From positions 1 through 5,455 of the forward strand of contig CADBPK010000110.1 in assembly GCA_902796465.1 (NCBI GenBank): a stretch of DNA of 5,455 nucleotides, written 5' to 3'. Of the stretch, positions 1 to 5,455 are shown piece after piece. The translations under genes were made by a program, and so were the position numbers. The stretch comes from an uncultured Erysipelotrichaceae bacterium. GTDB taxonomy: Bacteria; Bacillota_I; Bacilli_A; Erysipelotrichales; Erysipelotrichaceae. Within the stretch, counting starts at the first letter, position 1. Every line of letters begins with the position of its first letter. Under the pieces are notes generated by a model. It was given only the letters and a program-made list of their open reading frames with translations. It searched no databases and was not told the origin of the DNA.

Positions 1-1092
1 ATCGATTACTCCATCTGTGTCATCGTTATGGCTATCCTGACAGCTGTATACGTCATCGTCGGCGGATACATGGCTACCGCGATCAATGATTTCATCCAGG
101 GTATTATTATGCTGTTCGGCATCTGTGCCGTTATATTCGCTGTTCTGAACAGTCAGGGCGGTTTCCTGGCAGCGCTGGACGGACTCGGAAATGTCGTGGA
201 TGAATCCGTATCCACAACGCCCGGTATATTCAATTCCTTCTTCGGACCGGACCCGATCAACCTGTTCTTTGTCGTCATCCTGACATCTCTCGGCACATGG
301 GGCCTGCCGCAGATGGTCCAGAAGTTCTATGCGATCAAGAGTGAAAAATCCATCTCCACAGGCACGATCGTTTCCACAGCATTCGCATTCATCGTTGCCG
401 GCGGCTGTTACTTCCTCGGCGGATTCGGACGTCTGTTCTCCGCAAATATCGATATCGCTGCAAACGGTTATGACTCTGTTATCCCGACCATGCTGTCAGG
501 ACTGCCGGATATTCTGATCGCCATCGTAGTGATCCTGGTATTATCCGCTTCCATGTCTACACTGTCTTCACTTGTTCTGACATCCAGCTCCACCCTGACT
601 CTTGACCTCATCAAGGATCATTTTGTCAAGGATATGGATGAAAAGAAACAGGTCAGAGTCATGCAGGCCCTCATCGTCGTATTCGTCGCAATTTCCGTCG
701 TACTGGCGATCATTCAGTACAAATCCAGCGTTACGTTCATTGCCCAGCTCATGGGTGTTTCCTGGGGTGCTCTGGCAGGTGCTTTCCTCGCTCCGTTCCT
801 GTACGGTCTGTACTGGAAAGGCGTCACCAAAGCTGCCTGCACCGTGAACTTCCTGTTCTCGACAATTGTTATGCTGGCAAATATCTTTGTCCGCAGTTCA
901 TTCCCGAAGCTTTTCCAGTCACCGATCAATGCCGGTGCCGCATGCATGCTGATAGGATTGATCATTGTTCCTGCTGTTTCATTATTTACCGCTAAACCTG
1001 ATAAGGATGTTGTTGAAGATGCATTTGCCTGCTATGAGGAGAAAGTACTCGTTCCGCAGAGCAGCGCGCTGGGAGAAGAAAAAGAAGCTTAA
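1..1092 (+). CDS. Sodium:solute symporter (SSS family), 5'-truncated by window edge
   Basis: This is an integral membrane Na+-coupled importer of the SSS family (PutP/PanF/SGLT-like). The frame is open from base 1, so the start is upstream; the Met codon at 28 is internal. The 363 visible residues hold about nine hydrophobic segments, matching TM5 to TM13 of the usual 13, so roughly 150 residues are missing. Family marks are the GGYMATAINDFIQ segment (Asp at fragment residue 30, equivalent to the conserved TM6 Asp of PutP, D187) and SASMSTLSS (Ser186-Thr187), which corresponds to the PutP TM9 Ser/Thr pair that helps bind Na+. The spacing between the two sites (about 156 residues) also fits PutP. 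The C-terminus is a short charged cytoplasmic tail. The substrate cannot be read from the sequence. The next gene starts one base after the stop, so the two are probably co-transcribed and the substrate may feed the hydrolase (inference). Confidence 0.93.
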   Translation: MDYSICVIVMAILTAVYVIVGGYMATAINDFIQGIIMLFGICAVIFAVLNSQGGFLAALDGLGNVVDESVSTTPGIFNSFFGPDPINLFFVVILTSLGTWGLPQMVQKFYAIKSEKSISTGTIVSTAFAFIVAGGCYFLGGFGRLFSANIDIAANGYDSVIPTMLSGLPDILIAIVVILVLSASMSTLSSLVLTSSSTLTLDLIKDHFVKDMDEKKQVRVMQALIVVFVAISVVLAIIQYKSSVTFIAQLMGVSWGALAGAFLAPFLYGLYWKGVTKAACTVNFLFSTIVMLANIFVRSSFPKLFQSPINAGAACMLIGLIIVPAVSLFTAKPDKDVVEDAFACYEEKVLVPQSSALGEEKEA

Positions 1093-1093
1093 T

Positions 1094-1957
1094 ATGAACG
1101 GTATCATTGACTTCCACACACATACTTTTCCTGATCACATGGCCGCAAAGACAGTGGATCATCTGAAATCGTTCTCCCACACGCCGGCATATACGGATGG
1201 CACAAACGCCGGTCTTCTGCGCAAGATGAAAGAAGCAGGTATTGAAAGATCCGTGATCCTGCCGGTCGCAACAAAACCGTCCCAGGTCAGAACCATCAAC
1301 AGGACCGCTGCCGAAGTCAACAGACAGTACAAGGATCAGGGACTGATCTCCTTTGCCGGCATGCATCCGGATTATGAAGACTGGGAAGAGGAAATGCACA
1401 GAATAAAGGAAAACGGCATAGCCGGCATCAAGATCCATCCTGTCTACCAGGGCGTGGATATTGATGATCCGCGCTTTATCCGCATTCTGAAGTGTGCAAA
1501 AGAACTTGACCTGATTGTTGTTACCCACGCCGGCAAAGATATCGGACTTCCCGGTATCGAGCACTGCTCCCCGGCTATGTGCAGAAATGCGCTGGATCAG
1601 ACCGGACCATTCAAATTTGTTCTTGCCCATATGGGAGGATGGAAAAACTGGGATGAAGTACCACATTATTTCAAAGATACAGGGGTTTATGTGGATACAT
1701 CCTTCTCGGCAGATCATTTTGAAAGAGCTGATGATCATTGGTCGGAAGAAGATTCCCGGATGCTTTCCGCAGAAGGGTATATGAAGATCATCCGCGAGAT
1801 TGGGGCAGAATATGTTCTCTTCGGCACGGACAGTCCGTGGGGAGAACAGAAGAAAACAGTGACATTTATCAATGACCTGCCTTTAAATAATGATGAAAAA
1901 GAAATGATCTTCAGACATAATGCAGAACGACTCATTTTCGAAAAAAAACATGCATGA
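1094..1957 (+). CDS. Amidohydrolase_2-family metal-dependent hydrolase (TIM barrel)
   Basis: Predicted cytoplasmic enzyme of 287 residues, the usual length for amidohydrolase_2 (PF04909-like) proteins, which include hydrolases, lactonases and ACMSD-type decarboxylases. It has no signal peptide. Motifs in order: FHTHTF at the N-terminus (His8, His10 as metal ligands), GIKIHP near 111-115, VVTHAG (His145), VLAHMGG (His179) and FGTDSPWG (Asp246), the strand-end ligands of the barrel; NAERLI near the C-terminus is also typical. The ATG at 1094 is chosen because the HxH motif should sit within about ten residues of the start. The longer in-frame opening from 965 lies inside the symporter gene and encodes nothing family-like. 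A GGAG lies 18 bases upstream, rather far, so translation may be coupled to the symporter stop (TAA, one base, ATG). The exact substrate is unknown. The last codons form the left arm of a terminator. Confidence 0.9.
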   Translation: MNGIIDFHTHTFPDHMAAKTVDHLKSFSHTPAYTDGTNAGLLRKMKEAGIERSVILPVATKPSQVRTINRTAAEVNRQYKDQGLISFAGMHPDYEDWEEEMHRIKENGIAGIKIHPVYQGVDIDDPRFIRILKCAKELDLIVVTHAGKDIGLPGIEHCSPAMCRNALDQTGPFKFVLAHMGGWKNWDEVPHYFKDTGVYVDTSFSADHFERADDHWSEEDSRMLSAEGYMKIIREIGAEYVLFGTDSPWGEQKKTVTFINDLPLNNDEKEMIFRHNAERLIFEKKHA

Positions 1958-1977
1958 AAATATGCATGTTTTTTTTC
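1940..1977. terminator. Bidirectional intrinsic terminator overlapping the hydrolase stop codon
   Basis: Bases 1940-1955 pair perfectly with 1962-1977 (16 bp), leaving a six-base loop. The core is CATGCAT/ATGCATG, flanked by eight A on the left and eight T on the right, so it can act as an A-tract/U-tract terminator on either strand. The TGA stop (1955-1957) lies at the top of the left arm, so the final Lys-Lys-His-Ala codons are part of the structure. It separates the symporter/hydrolase unit from the reductase gene. Confidence 0.85.
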
Positions 1978-2005
1978 TGAACATGCTTTCAAATCATGCT
2001 ATGAT
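1977..2005 (+). promoter_or_regulatory. Probable extended -10 promoter of the reductase gene
   Basis: TATGAT at 2000-2005 is preceded by TG at 1997-1998 with one base between, the extended -10 pattern. A weak -35 match, CTGAAC (1977-1982), lies 17 bases upstream. It sits just after a terminator and just before a strong ribosome binding site, where a promoter is expected. Transcription would begin near 2012, giving a very short leader of about 12 bases. No operator repeat was recognised. Confidence 0.5.
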
Positions 2006-2011
2006 GGAAGC

Positions 2012-2017
2012 AGGAGG
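2012..2017 (+). promoter_or_regulatory. Ribosome binding site AGGAGG deciding the reductase start
   Basis: A full AGGAGG lies seven bases before the ATG at 2025. It fixes the start there rather than at upstream in-frame Met codons (1920, 1950, 1983, 2001, 2004). Starting at 2025 also puts a clean lipoprotein signal peptide at the N-terminus. Confidence 0.9.
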
Positions 2018-2024
2018 AAACACC

Positions 2025-3854
2025 ATGAGTAAGTTTTCAAAAATCATAATTGCCGGCATATTGGCTTTTTCGCTGGCAGCGTGCTCCGGATCAGGTTCCG
2101 GCGGTTCCGGTGGTTCTGAAGGCGGTTCTTCATTGTTCAAAGCAGGAACATATGAAGCTGAAGCTGACGGATACCAGGGAGACGGTAAACCGGTCCACGT
2201 CAAAGTGACGTTCTCAGACAGTGCGATCGAATCCATCGAATACACTGCTGACTATGAAACACCGACAGTCGGCGGTGCTGCTCTGCCTAAACTCGTAGAC
2301 TCTGTTATTGCAGCACAGTCCACGAATATCGACGGCCAGACCGGTGCTACATTTACTTCCGAAGCATTCTTCGCGGCAGTCAATGACACAATTAAACAGG
2401 CAGGCGCAGATCCGGCTTCACTCCAGCCGAAGGAAGGATCTTCCGCTCCTGCTGAAAATATCGAAGAAACCTGTGATGTAGTTGTTGCCGGGGCAGGCGG
2501 TGCAGGTCTTACAGCTGCCATTACAGCAGCACAGAACGGCAAAAAGGTCATCGTTCTCGAAAAAGCTTCCGTCCCGGGCGGAAACTCCAGTTACGCAACA
2601 GGAGGAATGAACGCTGCCGAGACGCATTACCAAAAGGAACAGAATAAAGAAGATTCTGTTGAAATCTACTACGAAGATACAATGAAAGGCGGTCATAATC
2701 TCAATAATCCCGATCTCGTCAGGACGCTTGCAGAAAACTCCTCAGAAGCAATTGACTGGCTGGACAGCATTGGAGCTCCATTGCCTAATATAGGTAAAGC
2801 CGGAGGGGCAAGGAAAGCAAGACAACATCGTCCGACAGATAATGGTGATAAGGATGGCAGTGTTATATCAGTGGGTTCATTCCTTGTCGAGAAAATGTCC
2901 GCTAAAGCAGATGAACTTGGTATCCAGATCATCACTGAAGCGAAAGTTGACAAGATCATTATGGAAGACGGAAAAGCAGTCGGTCTTCACGCAGTCGGAA
3001 AAGATGGAAATGAGATAATTATCCACGCCAACGCTGTTATAATAACCACCGGCGGTTTCGGTTCCAATCCCGATCTGATCAAAAAGTATCGTCCGGATCT
3101 CGAAGGTTATGTCTCCACAAACGCCCCATCCGTTACAGGTGACGCGATTGCTTTCCTGGAAGAAGTTGGTGCGGATTTCGTAGACCTTGAACAGATCCAG
3201 GTCCATCCGACAGTAATTCAGACAGACGGCGCTCTGATCTCCGAGTCACTCCGCGGTGATGGTGCGATTCTCCTGAACAAAGAAGGAAAAAGATTCTGTA
3301 ATGAACTTGAAACACGTGATTTCGTTTCTGAGCAAATCTTCAATCAGCCTGATAAATATGCGTGGATCGTTGTTGATGAGAATATGCTAAACAAATCAAA
3401 GGTCATAAAAAAGTATATTGACAAAGGCTATATGATCAAGTGTGATTCGGTCGCAGATCTCGCTGCATTGATCGGTTGTGATGAAGCGGCAGTTAAGGAA
3501 TCACTTGATAAGTGGGCAAGTTACTGCGCATTAGTTAATGAAGAGAAAGGTTTTTATTCAGTAAATGATTCTGAATTCGGAAGAACAGAAACTGTTGAAG
3601 ATGAAATGAAAACTGACATGACATCTCTTCCTTTATATGCAGCACAGATTTCTCCAGGTATCCATCACTGCATGGGCGGTGTCAAGATCAACACCAACGC
3701 TGAAGTCATCGGCAAAGACGGAAATCCGATCCCAGGTCTCTTCGCAGCAGGCGAAGTAACCGGCGGTGTACACGGCGGCAACCGTCTCGGCGGTAACGCA
3801 GTCGCTGACTTCGTCGTATTCGGCCGTATCGCTGGTGCCAGCGCTTCCAAATAA
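2025..3854 (+). CDS. Exported flavinylated lipoprotein reductase (FMN domain plus fumarate reductase/flavocytochrome c-type FAD domain)
   Basis: A 609-residue predicted surface lipoprotein that would reduce a small unsaturated acid outside the membrane, passing electrons from FMN to FAD to substrate. Order: signal peptide with lipobox LAAC (Cys20 lipidated); Gly/Ser tether 21-36; FMN-binding domain about 37-125, with DGQTGAT, where Thr109 is the expected ApbE-attached FMN site; linker to about 148; FAD domain from 151, with GAGGAG (156-161), Glu179 and PGGNSS. Compared from memory with Shewanella fumarate reductase Fcc3, the catalytic Arg402 matches Arg431 (ETRD), His365 matches His394 (QVHPT), Glu378 matches Glu407, Arg381 matches Arg410, His504 matches His547 and Arg544 matches Arg587 (HGGNRLGGN); Thr377 and Met375 become Ser406 and Leu404. 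This favours a fumarate-like dicarboxylate over urocanate, but related enzymes reduce other enoates. There is no heme CxxCH motif. ApbE and the electron donor are not in the window. Codon choice changes within the gene. Confidence 0.9.
   Translation: MSKFSKIIIAGILAFSLAACSGSGSGGSGGSEGGSSLFKAGTYEAEADGYQGDGKPVHVKVTFSDSAIESIEYTADYETPTVGGAALPKLVDSVIAAQSTNIDGQTGATFTSEAFFAAVNDTIKQAGADPASLQPKEGSSAPAENIEETCDVVVAGAGGAGLTAAITAAQNGKKVIVLEKASVPGGNSSYATGGMNAAETHYQKEQNKEDSVEIYYEDTMKGGHNLNNPDLVRTLAENSSEAIDWLDSIGAPLPNIGKAGGARKARQHRPTDNGDKDGSVISVGSFLVEKMSAKADELGIQIITEAKVDKIIMEDGKAVGLHAVGKDGNEIIIHANAVIITTGGFGSNPDLIKKYRPDLEGYVSTNAPSVTGDAIAFLEEVGADFVDLEQIQVHPTVIQTDGALISESLRGDGAILLNKEGKRFCNELETRDFVSEQIFNQPDKYAWIVVDENMLNKSKVIKKYIDKGYMIKCDSVADLAALIGCDEAAVKESLDKWASYCALVNEEKGFYSVNDSEFGRTETVEDEMKTDMTSLPLYAAQISPGIHHCMGGVKINTNAEVIGKDGNPIPGLFAAGEVTGGVHGGNRLGGNAVADFVVFGRIAGASASK
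2085..2132 (+). repeat. Gly/Ser-coding low-complexity tether
   Basis: Sixteen codons directly after the lipidated Cys encode only Gly and Ser except for one Glu (residue 32). At the DNA level these are imperfect repeats of GGTTCCGGC/GGTGGTTCT type. The likely role is a flexible spacer that lifts the FMN and FAD domains away from the membrane, as often seen after lipoboxes in Gram-positive lipoproteins. Confidence 0.75.
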
Positions 3855-3864
3855 TATTCTCAAT

Positions 3865-3919
3865 AAAGAGGTTGTTCCATGGTTATGCGAATCGTGAGGC
3901 ACAGCCTCTTTTTTCTTTT
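3865..3919 (+). terminator. Intrinsic terminator of the reductase gene
   Basis: Bases 3865-3875 pair with 3901-3911 (11 bp including one G-U pair) around a 25-base loop, followed by a T-rich run through 3919. A second, exclusive hairpin, GAGGC (3896-3900) with GCCTC (3904-3908) and a three-base loop, sits directly against the same T-run. Either form should stop transcription. Confidence 0.75.
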
Positions 3920-3924
3920 ATAAT
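3896..3924 (+). promoter_or_regulatory. Probable promoter of the acetyltransferase/peptidase operon
   Basis: A perfect TATAAT (3919-3924) lies 17 bases after GAGGCA (3896-3901), a 3-of-6 match to the -35 consensus. Transcription would start near 3931, about 18 bases before the next ATG. The elements overlap the terminator, giving a compact terminator-promoter boundary. The -10 is in T/A-rich sequence, so chance occurrence is possible. Confidence 0.5.
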
Positions 3925-3948
3925 AATTGTTAGATAGCGGAGGTAATT

Positions 3949-4464
3949 ATGTTAGTACTGAAGACTGCCAATCTGGAAGATTCCACAAAGGAATATGCCT
4001 TTATGAAAGATATGCCGGCTGATGAAAACGGCATGAAGAATCCCTGGGCAGGATGTTCCGAAGAAGAATTCACAAATAAAGCACTGCCGGAAATGATCGC
4101 ATTTTCAGAAGGAAGAGACCTTCCGGATGACTATGTGCCGGAAACATTTTTCTTCCTCTGGAAAGATGATGAGGTGATCGGTCATTACCGTGTCAGACAT
4201 TACCTCAACAACCAACTGCGCAGCGGTGCCGGACATATCGGATATTTCATTAAAAAAGAGTACCGTGATCAGGGATACGGCACAGAAGGTATGAAAATGC
4301 TGCTGGAAAAAGCAGAAGAACTGATCAGGGAGAAGGAATTCCATCTCCGGGTCAGGAAGGATAATCCAGCTTCGCTGCGCGTCATCATGAAAAACGGCGG
4401 CAGAATTATTTCAGAAGACAACAAGTATTACTTTATCCGCATACCGATCGCAGGAAGAAGGTAA
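3949..4464 (+). CDS. GNAT-family N-acetyltransferase
   Basis: A 171-residue predicted cytoplasmic acetyl-CoA-dependent acyltransferase, a normal length for a single GNAT domain; the N-terminal layout recalls the COG3981 group of predicted acetyltransferases. Motif A, which binds the CoA pyrophosphate, is RDQGYGTEG (106-114, R-x-x-G-x-G type), preceded by the beta-strand GHIGYFIKKEYR. The later DNPASLRVIMKNGG (138-151) is the usual Asn-x-x-Ser...N-G-G segment of motif B. GGAGG (3939-3943), five bases before the ATG, supports the start. The acceptor is unknown; GNAT domains act on amines of amino acids, peptides, ribosomal proteins, drugs and others. It is the first gene of a likely operon with the peptidase six bases downstream, whose ribosome binding site lies inside its last codons. 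Confidence 0.88.
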   Translation: MLVLKTANLEDSTKEYAFMKDMPADENGMKNPWAGCSEEEFTNKALPEMIAFSEGRDLPDDYVPETFFFLWKDDEVIGHYRVRHYLNNQLRSGAGHIGYFIKKEYRDQGYGTEGMKMLLEKAEELIREKEFHLRVRKDNPASLRVIMKNGGRIISEDNKYYFIRIPIAGRR

Positions 4465-4470
4465 AACAGA

Positions 4471-5454
4471 ATGAACTTACAATTCAATGAAAAAATAAAG
4501 GAAATACCGATCACGGATATCGAAGGAATCCGGATCGGCCATGCGCAGGATGAAGAAGGCGGAACAGGCTGTACGGTATTCATTGCCGATAAGGGCGCTC
4601 CGTGCGGCTTGGATGTCCGGGGCGGCGGTCCGGCTTCACGTGAAAGCGAACTGCTGAAACCGACTGCCAACGCAGACGTGATTCACGCAGTCCTGCTCAG
4701 CGGCGGCAGTGCGTTCGGCCTGGACGCTGCCGGCGGCGTTATGCGGTACCTGGAAGAACATGAGATCGGTTTCGCGGTAGGGAATATACGTGTGCCTCTC
4801 GTATGCCAGTCGGATATATTTGATCTGATGACAGCGGATCCGCACGCAAGACCTGATCAGAAAATGGGATATGAAGCCTGTGTGAATGCAGAGAAGGGAA
4901 ACTATCGCGACGGCAATTACGGTGTCGGTAATGGCGCAACAGGCGGAAAACTCCTCGGAATGGATTTCTGTATGAAAACAGGCGTGGGAAGTTACGCCGT
5001 ACAGGCAGGCGATCTCAAAGTCGGTGCTGTTGTCGTTGTAAATGCGTTAGGGGATGTCTATGACTGGAAGAACGGCAGGGAAGTCGCAGGCCTTCTGGAT
5101 CCTTCAAAAAAACATCTGATTTCTTCGGCGGATCTCTTCTATGCTTCTGCGTATCAGGAACCGGAGGCGGCTGGGAATACAACACTAGCCATTATCCTGA
5201 CAAACGCAAAGCTGAATAAGACACAGCTCATTAAAACCGCTTCCCTGGCACATAACGGACTGGCAAGGGCGATCCGTCCCGTCCATACATCCGCGGATGG
5301 CGACAGCATCTATGCCATGTCACTCGGAGATGTGGAAAGCACATCCGACCTGGTCGGGACACTGGCGGCGGATGTTCTCAGTGAAGCTGTCCTGAAAGCT
5401 GTGTACAGCGCTGAAAGCAAATACGGATTCCCGTCCGTTCACGAAATTGAATAA
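4471..5454 (+). CDS. P1-family (S58, DmpA/NylC-like) Ntn-type aminopeptidase or amidase
   Basis: A 327-residue protein of the peptidase S58 family, which includes the aminopeptidase DmpA, beta-aminopeptidases and the nylon-oligomer hydrolase NylC. These precursors cut themselves to expose an N-terminal Ser/Thr nucleophile. Visible marks: IEGIRIGHA and GTGCTV at the N-terminus, RGGGPASRE (50-58), LLSGGSAFGLDAAGG (75-89), VP...SDIFDL (108-119), GNGATGGK (153-160), Asn191, GNTTL (235-239) and DGD (276-278). By analogy with NylC (cleavage Asn266/Thr267, Asp306 and Asp308), cleavage is predicted between Asn236 and Thr237, with Thr237 as nucleophile and Asp276/Asp278 as active-site aspartates, giving chains of 236 and 91 residues. 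No signal peptide, so cytoplasmic. An AGAAGG ribosome binding site (4456-4461) lies nine bases before the ATG, inside the acetyltransferase gene. The gene is complete. The natural substrate is unknown. Confidence 0.9.
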   Translation: MNLQFNEKIKEIPITDIEGIRIGHAQDEEGGTGCTVFIADKGAPCGLDVRGGGPASRESELLKPTANADVIHAVLLSGGSAFGLDAAGGVMRYLEEHEIGFAVGNIRVPLVCQSDIFDLMTADPHARPDQKMGYEACVNAEKGNYRDGNYGVGNGATGGKLLGMDFCMKTGVGSYAVQAGDLKVGAVVVVNALGDVYDWKNGREVAGLLDPSKKHLISSADLFYASAYQEPEAAGNTTLAIILTNAKLNKTQLIKTASLAHNGLARAIRPVHTSADGDSIYAMSLGDVESTSDLVGTLAADVLSEAVLKAVYSAESKYGFPSVHEIE

Positions 5455-5455
5455 A

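Noticed and set aside
28..30. ATG at 28 as the symporter start
   Set aside because: The frame is open to base 1, there is no ribosome binding site, and the fragment would lack the first transmembrane segments of the family.
965..1093. An upstream in-frame start that would lengthen the hydrolase by 43 residues
   Set aside because: The extension lies within the symporter gene, is basic and unlike the family, and would push the HxH metal motif to residue 51 and beyond.
992..1738. A 248-codon open frame on the - strand opposite the hydrolase gene
   Set aside because: It is antisense to a gene with clear family motifs. Its translation is rich in Cys, His and Phe, as expected for a shadow frame, with no recognisable domain or ribosome binding site.
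1920..2024. Upstream in-frame starts for the reductase
   Set aside because: They would run through the terminator and bury the lipoprotein signal peptide. The AGGAGG at 2012-2017 points to 2025.
2877..3315. Antisense open frames across the middle of the reductase gene
   Set aside because: They are shadows of the coding frame. The codon-usage change there is better explained by a mosaic + strand gene.
3633..3902. Overlapping - strand frames at the end of the reductase gene
   Set aside because: They are antisense to the conserved HHCMGG and NRLGGN segments and have no family resemblance.
1..5455. CRISPR array, tRNA, rRNA, insertion sequence, riboswitch or phage attachment site
   Set aside because: No regularly spaced direct repeats, transposase motifs, tRNA-like cloverleaf or long structured leader were seen. 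The intergenic gaps are too short for a typical riboswitch.

Overview
The window is a compact bacterial segment with five protein genes, all on the + strand, and almost no intergenic space. The style fits an anaerobic, Gram-positive (Bacillota-like, perhaps gut-associated) organism: moderate GC by eye, AGGAGG-type ribosome binding sites, a short lipoprotein signal peptide, U-tract terminators and fermenter/anaerobic-respiration gene content. This assignment is inference; no rRNA or marker gene is present.

Region 1 (1-1957): the C-terminal two thirds of a sodium:solute symporter (SSS/PutP-like), whose start lies outside the window. One base separates it from a 287-residue amidohydrolase_2-type metal-dependent hydrolase. 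The pair looks like one transcription unit, uptake plus a cytoplasmic hydrolytic or decarboxylating step. It ends in a strong 16-bp A/T-rich hairpin that overlaps the hydrolase stop codon.

Region 2 (1977-3919): a probable extended -10 promoter and a strong Shine-Dalgarno start a 609-residue exported lipoprotein reductase. It has a lipobox Cys, a Gly/Ser tether, an FMN-binding domain with a covalent flavinylation motif, and then an FAD-binding fumarate reductase/flavocytochrome c-type catalytic domain. Its own terminator follows. This is the architecture of extracytosolic flavinylated reductases that use small unsaturated acids as terminal electron acceptors. The active-site pattern resembles fumarate reductase, but the substrate is not proven. 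The middle of the gene has visibly different codon choice from its two ends, which suggests a mosaic.

Region 3 (3919-5455): a TATAAT promoter overlaps the preceding U-tract and leads into a two-gene operon. The genes are a GNAT acetyltransferase and, six bases later, a P1/DmpA-NylC-like (S58) self-cleaving N-terminal-nucleophile aminopeptidase/amidase that ends one base before the window does.

A possible joint reading is a small-molecule use locus: Na+-driven import, amidohydrolase processing, and a surface flavin reductase that disposes of electrons onto an unsaturated substrate. The acetyltransferase/peptidase pair may be unrelated. No RNA gene, CRISPR array, insertion sequence or prophage gene was seen.
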